From NCBI GenBank assembly GCA_003144275.1, contig NJBF01000003.1, forward strand, positions 62,001 to 126,000: DNA of 64,000 bases, written 5' to 3'. Below, one piece after another: positions 1 to 7,636 of this stretch (the stretch's first letter is position 1; the number at the start of each line of letters is the position of its first letter). A program made the translations under genes and the position numbers. The DNA comes from Candidatus Heimdallarchaeota archaeon B3_Heim. Lineage in GTDB: Archaea > Asgardarchaeota > Heimdallarchaeia > Hodarchaeales > Hodarchaeaceae. Under the pieces are notes generated by a model. The model saw nothing but the letters and a program-made list of their open reading frames with translations, made no database searches and was not told where the DNA came from.

Positions 1-617
1 TTTTTGTCTGCAGATGTATGACATGTTGTGTGCGAGTTTTGAATGACTTTAGTTCGGACTGTAATTTACGTGATTTTAATGATTCAATCAACAGTCTTCC
101 TTTGTGTAAACTTTTCTTCAAATAGCGTTTTCTTGAGTACTTATCCTCAGAAAAGTCCTTCATTTGTTATATACCCTCAAGTCTTATCTCAGAGAAATGT
201 AAAAATTCGGTTATTAAAAACTGATGACGACTGCACAACAACCCCAAAAGATCATGAGTTTTATAAGATTGCTGTGTCGGAATTCGTTTTATTTCCGTTC
301 TCAAAGGAAAAGCCACCTTAGCTTCAATATTATCACACGATTTCAAGTTTTCATGATGAATAGAGACTTTTTACTTTCAAATTCCCCTTAATAAACTTTT
401 TATGCCAATAAATCATTATTAAAAATCGTGATCTCTCTTGACCAACCAATCAACAGCTGGACCAGTTCAAATCGAAAGAATACAGGTGTCTAAGATGCGA
501 AGTATCAATATTAAGTTGTGGGAACCTGCTAGTCATCCTCAATGGGGAATGACACGGGCTACAATCGAAATATCCTAACAGTATTTCTGCGATGTATCGT
601 CGTGGATCAAATTTGAT
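1..617. other. Region without a convincing gene
   Basis: I see no supportable gene here. A 92-codon frame at 43-321 (+) begins with a hydrophobic stretch that could imitate a signal peptide. It lacks a ribosome binding site, a recognisable domain and a neighbour that would support it. The stretch at about 450-600 is rich in mixed-composition sequence but matches nothing I recognise. The region ends at the left terminus of the 361-bp element. Confidence 0.4.
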
Positions 618-978
618 CATGACTATATTTGTCAGACAACGCAGGAAAACCGCGTCTGGACAGGATGAGTCACACATCCGCTATCCGGAAAAAACCAATT
701 CAACTCATGAATTCGTTTTCGAGGGACTCCTTGTTCCTATGGAGTTGGCATTCTCTCTTGATTCCTCGCATTTCTGCACCCACTGGTCTTACCTCCCTCG
801 CCTCTGACGGGTAACTCGTCTAACGTAGTTACGAGGGAGATATTCCAGAAGTCTTGAGCTCTATTCTGTTCATCACCTCCGATTCTTAAGGATTTGAGGG
901 GAGGAGGCCTTTTAAGATTTTCAGAGAGAGAGTGAGGTGAAAATGAGAAGATATATTTGTCGGACAAATTTGATCATG
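618..978 (+). repeat. 361-bp structured element with terminal inverted repeats, copy 1
   Basis: This non-coding block starts and ends with CATG and carries imperfect terminal inverted repeats of about 22 bp, each built around the palindrome TTTGTCNGACAA (628-640 and 956-968). A second copy lies inverted at 50033-50394 and is 362 bp long. The two copies share an identical 31-nt block (656-686 here) and a 28-nt block (805-832 here) with one mismatch, while the rest has diverged. Just inside the left terminus is a hairpin at 639-655. The terminal repeats suggest a MITE-like mobile element. Fixed length and conserved hairpins suggest that it may also be expressed as a structured RNA. No open frame inside is credible, and no transposase with matching ends was identified. 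Confidence 0.8.
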
Positions 979-1196
979 TTTGTCTATAATTAGGTACAAT
1001 TTTTTCGACAGTTAACACCTAGATCCAAGCGATTTATTACAATAGCACCTTTATCAAGAATGAAGCCTTATTTAGGGGTCTTCCATGAAGAATGATTGGA
1101 AAAACATGTCAAAATTATTAAGTTTCATCGGAGTAGAACATTATTCCCACTATCATACTTTACAAAGATGGAGAGATCTTCAAAAATTTTAACTAA

Positions 1197-1248
1197 TACA
1201 AAATGTAAAGAGTTATATACAAAATGTAAAGTATTTATTACATATGTA
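1197..1248. promoter_or_regulatory. Three tandem TACA-TGTA dyads at 21-bp spacing
   Basis: The dyad TACAAAATGTA occurs at 1197-1207 and again at 1218-1228, in each case extended to TACAAAATGTAAAG. A third dyad, TACATATGTA, lies at 1239-1248. Start-to-start distances are exactly 21 bp, two helical turns, so bound dimers would stack on one DNA face. The array includes AT-rich candidate TATA sequences (around 1211-1217 and 1231-1237) and ends 30 bp before the start codon at 1278. This is the expected layout of a repressor array over the promoter of the 1278-2384 operon. The obvious candidate ligand is the HTH protein encoded at 2169-2384, which would make the operon self-repressing. That is inference. 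The TACA/TGTA half-sites also resemble those of BlaI/MecI/CopY repressors. Confidence 0.7.
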
Positions 1249-1277
1249 TTTGTAAATAACGACTAAAGGGAAAAAAG

Positions 1278-1673
1278 ATGAAACTTAACCTGCAACAGAT
1301 CCTATTATACCTTTTTTTATCTGTACTTACTATAGAATACTTAGGAGTGTTATCTTGGTGGCTTATAGATATCGATTCAGACATTGCTTTTGTATTTATC
1401 TTCGAATTTGTCCTAATATTCTTTGGTACACTCGCCTTCATAACATTTAAACGGAAAAGAGGAACACCTCAAACTGATGAGAGAATTGAAAAGTTTAACG
1501 AGCGATCAATCATGGTTGGTGGAATTGCAGGCCTTTTGATGTTACTACAAGTTACCGTAGTGGAGATTATTACAGGGCTAAATTTCAGGGCAATTGACAT
1601 TCTTTTTATCGTGGGAATGACATTTTTTGCAACAATTGCAGCTGCCAATTTTGTTCAGACCAGATTTGGGTGA
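1278..1673 (+). CDS. DUF2178-like membrane protein (first paralogue)
   Basis: This 131-residue integral membrane protein has four predicted hydrophobic helices, at roughly residues 8-28, 35-55, 78-98 and 105-122. The cytoplasmic loop between helices 2 and 3 carries TDERIEKFNERS, the acidic-basic signature typical of archaeal DUF2178-type proteins. The start ATG is preceded by AAAGGGAAAAAAG. It is followed by a paralogue at 1768-2172 that shares the DERIE..ERS..GGIAG block, so the two arose by duplication. With the HTH gene at 2169 they form a three-gene unit behind the operator array at 1197-1248. Modules of a DUF2178 protein with a small XRE regulator recur in archaea. Their function is unknown and I do not assign one. 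Confidence 0.8.
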   Translation: MKLNLQQILLYLFLSVLTIEYLGVLSWWLIDIDSDIAFVFIFEFVLIFFGTLAFITFKRKRGTPQTDERIEKFNERSIMVGGIAGLLMLLQVTVVEIITGLNFRAIDILFIVGMTFFATIAAANFVQTRFG

Positions 1674-1767
1674 GCCGAACGAAAACCCATCTTACATATT
1701 CCTCGAAATAGTCTTCACATTTTGAATTAATTATTCCAATGATTCTTGAACGATAAGGTGAATAGAA

Positions 1768-2172
1768 ATGAAATTAACACTAGGTCAAATAACGTCGATA
1801 ATTTTCCCATCAATACTTCTAATAGAATTCTTAGCAATCACAATTTTAGCTGTTTTATCAACATCAGACTCTTTTATTTCTTTATATGGTGCTATTTTTG
1901 TGTTAGCTATCCCCTTTGGTATTATATTAGCATTTGTACAAATATCTAATGTAAAAAAAGGGGAGATACAAAATGATGAGAGAATTGAAAGATATATTGA
2001 ACGATCAGTTATGATAGGGGGAATTGCAGGCATCTTCTTACTGCTACAACTGGCTTTAATAGAGATCGTGATTGGGATAACTTTCTCAACTCTTAATACG
2101 TTTATTTATGTTTATCTAGTATTTTCTACTGCGTTATATATTGCTTATATTATTCAAACAAAAACTAGGTGA
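1768..2172 (+). CDS. DUF2178-like membrane protein (second paralogue)
   Basis: This 134-residue paralogue of the preceding protein has the same four-helix layout and the loop motif NDERIERYIERS followed by MIGGIAG. A good ribosome binding site, AAGGTGA, sits 7 nt upstream of the ATG. Its stop codon overlaps the GTG start of the HTH gene (GTGA at 2169-2172), so the regulator is probably translated by coupling to this membrane protein. The two membrane proteins may associate with each other; this is inference. The role of the family is not known. Confidence 0.82.
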   Translation: MKLTLGQITSIIFPSILLIEFLAITILAVLSTSDSFISLYGAIFVLAIPFGIILAFVQISNVKKGEIQNDERIERYIERSVMIGGIAGIFLLLQLALIEIVIGITFSTLNTFIYVYLVFSTALYIAYIIQTKTR

Positions 2173-2384
2173 CAATAACGAAAAACCGAGTAAAAGAACT
2201 CCGTGCTAGATATGATATGACACAAGAAGATCTTGCAAGAAAATTAAACATTACCAGACAGACAATCATAGCTATAGAAAGGGAAAAATACAATCCCTCC
2301 CTTATCCTTGCCTTTAAAATCGCGAGATTGTTCAAGTGTAAAATTGAAGAAATATTCATTTTTGACGAGTTACAAAATAATTAG
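2169..2384 (+). CDS. Small XRE-family HTH transcriptional regulator
   Basis: This 71-residue protein is essentially one Cro/CI-type helix-turn-helix. The core reads YDMTQEDLARKLNITRQTI followed by EREKYNPSLILAFKIARLF, matching the small archaeal and bacterial regulators of the YozG/YgzD type, which lack a sensor domain. The GTG start overlaps the stop of the upstream membrane protein by 4 nt. Lacking its own sensing domain, it probably depends on the two coupled membrane proteins for input and represses its own operon through the dyad array at 1197-1248. The HTH assignment is firm; the regulatory circuit is inferred from layout. Confidence 0.88.
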   Translation: MTITKNRVKELRARYDMTQEDLARKLNITRQTIIAIEREKYNPSLILAFKIARLFKCKIEEIFIFDELQNN

Positions 2385-2520
2385 CTATAACAAGATGATT
2401 ATCAATATAAGAGATTCTCTCCTTTATTAGTAAACATTAGAATAGTGGCAATGAAGATATGTTCAGGATTACTGAGAACAAGTAAATTCAAATTTCAGTA
2501 AGTTAGACGGGTATGGATAT

Positions 2521-3311
2521 GTGAAAGAAAGGCAAGTTATTATTGATGTAAAAGAATTAGTAAAGAATTATGGTACATTCCCTGTATTCGATAGAATATC
2601 ATTGACAATCAACAAAGGGTCTTGTACGGGCCTAATGGATCGGGGAAGACCACTTTGTTCAAGTGCTTACTTGGGTTTACTGAAGTAACATATGGCCAAA
2701 TTTCTTTTTTTGGAGATGAAACATGCAGAGAAGGTCTTGTAAGACACAAGAGTTTACACACTTGTAGGAAGCGTATTGGTTACGTTCCAGAAGAGAATGT
2801 CTTTTACGAACATTTATCTCCAAAAGAATACCTCCAGATGGTTGCTTCAGTCATTCAAATACCAACGGATGTTCAAACCATTCGAGTAGACGCATTGATA
2901 AGTGCATTTAAATTGGAACGTTGGGCGGAGCAGATGATAACCACCTTATCTGAAGGAAATAGACAACGTTTATCCATCGCTGCTGCCTTTGTCCAAGGAC
3001 CTGAACTTCTACTTCTGGATGAACCTCTTAACGGACTTGATCCTGGTGGAAGACATTACTGTTTTAATTTACTCTCACAATTCACGGATAAAGGTGTACC
3101 TGAGCTCGCTATTACTTCTCTAGGAACTATTCTTATCAGCAGTCATTTACTTAGTGATATAGAGCGTATTTGTACAGATGTTATTATATTGAACCATGAT
3201 TGTCAAGTAGTAGCTCGTGGTTCGCTCTCTGAGGTACGCAATAGACTAACCGAGGATGCAAACCTTGAGGATGTTTACCTCGCTGTAGTTGAAGGTTGGG
3301 AGGAAGAATAA
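2521..3311 (+). pseudogene. ABC transporter ATPase, broken by a frameshift near its Walker A motif
   Basis: Reading from GTG at 2521 gives a normal ABC ATPase N-terminus (VIIDVKELVKNYGTFPVF..) that runs in frame to about 2619. The protein then continues in another frame from 2622 as LYGPNGSGKTTLFK. The usual hydrophobic residues between KGS and LYGPNG are missing, so a short deletion of a length not divisible by three probably caused the break. The rest is complete: Walker A GPNGSGKTT, signature LSEGNRQR, Walker B LLLLDEP, D-loop NGLDPGG and the switch histidine in SSHLLSD. The family is the ABC-2 type drug/antibiotic exporter ATPase. The neighbouring permease is also in pieces, so this transporter is probably dead rather than misread. 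Confidence 0.8.
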
Positions 3312-4243
3312 TTGGAAACAACGAGGAGTTTGATTGAAAAAATTTATTGTTTGAGTCGTTTTCGAATAAAAATTGGTATTAAAAGACATTCTCCCATTAT
3401 CTTAACAATTGGAATATTATTTTTTTTGTTTCAGGAGGTCTGTTAATAAAAAAACAACCTGTAAAGTTGTTTTCACAGCTTACTTCAACCTGAATAGGTT
3501 TTTAAGATTTCGCTCCTCAATAAGATATGCCAAAAAACATAAAGCTAACCCTACAAGACAGAATATTAAGGAGAGTATGACAAATTAATCTGAAACAAGA
3601 TTTAATGGAAGAACAGAAATTCATCCATATTTTAAAAGAATGGGATGTTAAAATTAGGAACGAAATCAGCAACCGATTTATCTTTGCATACATTATCATC
3701 AGTGTTCTTCTACTTACTCACCATAATCCTCTAGTAGGTTTAGTGTTATTGATTTTTCCTCCTATAGCTCTTATGTTCAGAGAAATTGTTATTTTACTCA
3801 TAGTAATCGAGAAAAAAGTATACAATTCGATATTAGTGGTAATTCTCAGAGGAATATTGATGGGAATGTTGGTAATTTGGGTATACCACATAATTCCTGA
3901 TCTTACCCTCTTCAACATTCAACAATTACCCCTTAACGCGACAGTTGTAACTCTACCACTCCTATCCAATATTACCGGTATGTTGATACTTTACATACTA
4001 ATGATTCTAGTTTTGGGTCTAATGCAGCTAGGAATTAAACTTCTATCCAAGAATCAACCGCAGGCTTTTTACACTGGCACAGGACTTATATCGGTTATTA
4101 CTTAACTTAATGGCTGTACTCACTCGTGCTGGAGGACATTAAACCGATTCTTTAAGGTATACTTATATCTAACGCTTTCATTCTCAGAGAAACTAGTGGA
4201 AATGACGTGTTTTTTATTCCAATCAATATAATAATCAGTGGTA
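3312..4243 (+). pseudogene. Remains of the ABC-2 permease
   Basis: A TTG-initiated frame directly after the ATPase stop (3312-3446) gives 44 residues ending in a truncated hydrophobic helix. A second frame at 3605-4105 encodes 166 residues with at least four hydrophobic segments. A third hydrophobic stretch can be read at about 4165-4240. The order and position match the membrane partner of the upstream ATPase, but no single frame spans the gene and sequence identity to a known permease is weak. The 3' side runs into a TnpB remnant on the other strand, which suggests that insertion contributed to the damage. Calling it a permease is inference from context. Confidence 0.45.
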
Positions 4244-4920
4244 CTATAAGTAGTTTCGGTTATGGCATGCTAGCCTCCATCGTGTGGGATGTAATCCATC
4301 AGTCTCTATCCTGTCAGCTGTAAATGCGTTCAGGAGTGCTTTTTTTAGAATATTATACTCCCCATTCACATCAGCATTAATAAGGGTACCTTCGTGGGAT
4401 TGGAATTACCCGCGAGTAATTCGTTTACCTAGATAGTTGTCGTGGTGTTCGATGGAGTCACCATCCAAGAAAGAACACTTGCTAGAATAGTTTTCCTCTT
4501 GTTTAACGACCGTGATTCCCTGTTCTTTCGATTTAAAGACCAATTGGTGAATTAGCTTGTCGTATGGAATGGTGACAAAATTCTGAGTATTCCTTTTCCC
4601 GAGGTGACAGATTTGTTTCCAATCGGGATTGTACCTGATAACCATGGTTCCAATATCATGAACTACACAATATTCAATGATTTTTTGACTAATTCTGTGG
4701 AAATAGTCATTAATTTTTTTTATTGCGTTTGTTGGTTAATTGTTGCATTGTTTTACCTGTTTTGATTCCATGACGGTCATAGGTGGATTGAAGTCGGACT
4801 CGTGCTTTGTTATAGTATTGATTAATGGATTTTACAACCCCACCTTTAACAACAAACGGTTTTAGACCGTTGTTATTGACCGCAATTATGAGATTGATAG
4901 ATAAAAGGAACTTAATGCAG
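4244..4920 (-). pseudogene. tnpB: IS200/IS605-type TnpB remnant, 5'-truncated and frameshifted
   Basis: Read on the minus strand, the region starts in the middle of TnpB (..VNNNGLKPFVVKGG..SINQYYNKARVRL..) and runs to LTNKRNK. It is then frameshifted in a run of eight A residues (complement of 4713-4720) and continues as INDYFHRISQKIIEYC. It includes NPDWKQICHLGKRNTQNFV, then YSSKCSFLDGD (zinc-finger region), and ends with NADVNGEYNIL, the RuvC-III motif, and DGLHP near the C-terminus. The first half of the protein, including the first RuvC motif, is absent. TnpB is an RNA-guided nuclease encoded by IS605-family elements. This copy cannot be active. It lies within the permease debris. Confidence 0.85.
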
Positions 4921-5221
4921 CTCTTACCATGATTGATACTCTGCTATCTTCCCTCGAAAATGCCCTGGACGAATTCACCAAATTGTAAGGCAATCAGATG
5001 GTTTGACGTTAAAACTGACTGGGAAAACTTATCTGGAGGAATCGAGAATCGGTATAAAAAAGGCTATCACTGTGCAAGAGGGGGTTGATTTAAGAGTAGA
5101 GTATAATAATATTTACATTTTCAAAAAGAACATCAGTTTGAGTGTCACTATTCCATTAACTTTGAACTGGGGTTATATGAAGAGTTTTGGAATATTGTGA
5201 ATTTATTCTACATCGCAGAAG
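4921..5221. other. Intergenic debris, no gene recognised
   Basis: A 65-codon frame at 5003-5200 (+) has no family resemblance and no good ribosome binding site. It may be residue from the insertion or from the ABC locus. Nothing else is supportable. Confidence 0.3.
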
Positions 5222-5231
5222 TTTAAATATA
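5222..5231 (+). promoter_or_regulatory. TATA box for the 5245 regulator gene
   Basis: TTTAAATATA is a strong archaeal TATA box. Its centre is only about 18 nt before ATG 5245. Transcription normally starts about 26 nt downstream of the box centre, so the real start may be the in-frame ATG at 5260, giving a nearly leaderless mRNA. Confidence 0.5.
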
Positions 5232-5244
5232 CCTTTTTCTATAC

Positions 5245-5748
5245 ATGACTTTGAAGAAAATGATATCTAATTATAAGCGTCAAATTCGACAATTTAAGCT
5301 CTGGCAATTCATGGATAAATCGTTAGCTGTTCAGGACACTCTCTCTCAGTCTGAAATTCTTCTATTTTCGCAAGAACATAATCTTGGGTCAAAGAAAACC
5401 ATATTGTCCTTATTAAAAGAGTTTATTGACAATAGAATGATTCAAGAATTAGAACTCCCTCCAAATGGCCCTGGAAGGCCTCGCAAAGCGTATGTGCTTC
5501 CTCCAAGAAAAGAAGACGAGACAATTCTTATTAATCTTGGCTATTTACCAGTCCCTCTATGTGATTTCATCCAAGAACAGAGTACCACTCTAAAGCTAGG
5601 AAAAAGTGAGGTAATTAACCAACTACTAACTTGGGGTTATTTACAATTCCAATATGGATTGTATATTGAGAACCAAACTCCCAAAGAGCGATTACCTCCT
5701 CATCTTAAATCGCAGGAAATCAAGCGTGATTCGCTAAGATCAATATAA
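5245..5748 (+). CDS. Winged-helix-like DNA-binding protein
   Basis: This 167-residue protein appears to have two parts. Residues about 20-90 look like a winged helix ending in a wing sequence rich in Gly, Pro and Arg (PNGPGRPRKAYVL). Residues about 95-140 have the hydrophobic pattern of a short ribbon-helix-helix or second helical domain (LGKSEVINQLLTWGYLQF). It is probably a transcriptional regulator, and it sits 9 bp before a disrupted MFS transporter that it may have controlled. ATG 5260 is an alternative start favoured by the TATA position. I do not recognise a named family, so the call rests on fold-like pattern. Confidence 0.6.
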   Translation: MTLKKMISNYKRQIRQFKLWQFMDKSLAVQDTLSQSEILLFSQEHNLGSKKTILSLLKEFIDNRMIQELELPPNGPGRPRKAYVLPPRKEDETILINLGYLPVPLCDFIQEQSTTLKLGKSEVINQLLTWGYLQFQYGLYIENQTPKERLPPHLKSQEIKRDSLRSI

Positions 5749-5757
5749 TGAACTTCT

Positions 5758-7035
5758 ATGATTCTTCCCTCTCTCAAGATGTTTTTAGGAACCGACAGAC
5801 TTTCCCCTCCTGCTCAAGGATTGGTTCACAGATTTATCTTATTGGCTAGCTTACAAACAGGCTTGTACTTGATTTCGAGCACCTTTTATGTTCTATTTGT
5901 CCTTGAATACGTAGGGTTTATGACTTTAGGAGCCCTTCTTGCTGTTTCTATTCTTTTACAAGCTATTCTTGACTAACCAAGTGGAGTTATAGGAGACTGG
6001 ATTTTAGTAATTTCGTACGTAAGTTATGGATTGTCTTATGGATTATTAGTCCAAGTGAATTCTTCCACTGATCTTCTCCCAGTATATGTTCTAGTAGCTT
6101 TCGCAAGTTCTCAAGAGTCAGGAGCCCTTCAATCATGGTTTGATAACAATTATAAAGTCGTAGTTAATGAAATAGACTCAGATCAGAAACTCTATCAAGA
6201 ATTTCTTGGAAAACAACAATCAATTGTGGCATTTGTCGGAGTAAATGCGATTATTCTCGGAGGATTAATCGTCACGATCTTTTTTCGAGAAATTTTTTTT
6301 CTCATCCAATCGATTGGGATGTTCGTCATTGCAGGCCTTTGTTTTATCTTTATTGATAATTTTCCTGGAGTTCCTAAGGTAGAGAAGTCTTATCGGAATT
6401 ATATTAATCTAGCTAAAGAAGGAATAAGGTTTACATTTTTCACCAAATACATGGTCTTTCTTGTCATTAGTATTTGTTTATGGAATATAACCTGGCAAAT
6501 ATGGGTGAAAATGATTCTTTTCCCTATTTACTTTGGTTATACGGGGTCAGATGCAGGAACGGGAATTCTTCGTTTCATTGGTTGGATTGGTAACAGTATT
6601 TTAGCAGCAAAGGCAGCAATATGGAGTAAGAATTTTAATTTCCGAAGATGGGGTCCTCGTCTCAATTTAATTATAATTATTTCCTTTTTTGGATTTTTTA
6701 CGATATTAGTCATGCTCTATCCACTAGAGAATCCTTTTAATGTAATACCTATTATTCTATTGTTGTGTTACGTCTTTATTTTCCTTGGCCTCAATAATCT
6801 ATTCCTTATATTACGTCAACGACTCATTTTTGATTTAGTCCCAGATTCTATCAGAAATTCTGTCTATAGTCTTCTTCCCACCTTGACTCTATTGGTAGGG
6901 GTACCATTTCTATTTTTTTCAGGCGATATCATCGAAAGTTATGGATTTCCAGTAATGCTAATTCTTCTTATGATAATTGGAGTTATCTCCTCAGGCTCAA
7001 TGTACCTTTCTATAAGCTCTTTGTCTACAAAGTAG
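5758..7035 (+). pseudogene. MFS transporter interrupted by one in-frame stop codon
   Basis: The frame opened at 5758 and the frame at 6031-7035 are the same reading frame, separated by a single TAA at 5974-5976. The interrupted sequence reads ILD-stop-PSGVIGDWI, which is the MFS motif A between helices 2 and 3 (usually DYPTGxxGDxI). The stop therefore replaces a conserved tyrosine codon (TAT or TAC to TAA). Otherwise the protein would be about 425 residues with some twelve hydrophobic helices and would look intact. It follows a likely regulator with 9 bp spacing. A recent nonsense mutation, or a base-call error, is the simplest reading. Confidence 0.8.
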
Positions 7036-7320
7036 AATAACAGGGTCTTAACATAAACCTCCCAGGAGCGCCCTTTTGGAATGTACTCTTTGTATTGGAG
7101 TACTAAAGCAGATTTTAGCACGAAATTCATCGTATTGATACTGATACAGAACTATTAACTGCGGAATCGTGATAGAAACCCCTTATTTCTTTTGGTACCA
7201 TTGATATTAGCAAGACAGCCAATATGACAGATGACATCCCTGTACTAACCGTTTCTCTGTCACAGAATTCAAACAGAAAATTATCATGTTTAAAAATAGT
7301 ACAATCCTTCTGTTCATCCT
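7036..7320 (-). mobile_element. Decayed 3' end of a second copy of the IS found at 13922-15145
   Basis: Read on the minus strand, this stretch aligns with the last part of the transposase at 13922-15145. The shared words are ATCACGATTCCGCAGTTAAT, CTGTATCAGTATCAATACGA and, beyond the end, CTGGGAGG followed by CAGGGTYTTAACATA in the opposite sense. Upstream it still matches codons for YWxxxxQYQWYQ. Frames are broken and only the C-terminal fifth survives. The element end near CAGGGT lies immediately after the stop of the MFS gene, so the insertion landed just behind it. Confidence 0.75.
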
Positions 7321-7636
7321 AAATTTTAGCTCCAAGCATTAAATAAAATTTTCTTAGCGTTTTAAAATTATTTGACTTTATAAAAACTATTCCGGCCATA
7401 TACAACCCTTCCAACAGTAAAGGTACTGAAAATATAGTCCTATTGGAGTTTGATTTGTTAATATATTTGAGTCTTTTTGTACTACTTATGGCTAAGAACC
7501 ATTTTTAGTTCCTTCAACAATATCATCCATTGAAAGAGTCTATTCCCTCTCATATTTTACAATATATACCAACCTAGAAAATGCTACTAGATGAATTAAA
7601 TTCGTCAAATCACCGTTTGTTTTTAAAGCCATCTTT
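7321..7636. other. Non-coding, AT-rich stretch
   Basis: No gene, RNA or clear repeat was recognised between the IS remnant and the stop codon of the convergent gene at 7637. It may contain further unrecognisable IS residue. Confidence 0.3.

Noticed and set aside
43..321. 92-codon frame with a hydrophobic start
   Set aside because: No ribosome binding site, domain or conserved neighbour; composition looks like chance.
541..580. A string (ACACGGGCTACAAT) that resembles a conserved region of 16S rRNA
   Set aside because: The flanking sequence does not follow rRNA on either side, and no other conserved rRNA segment is nearby.
618..978. ORFs of 61-76 codons inside the repeated element
   Set aside because: They are not conserved in the second copy, whereas hairpins and non-coding blocks are.
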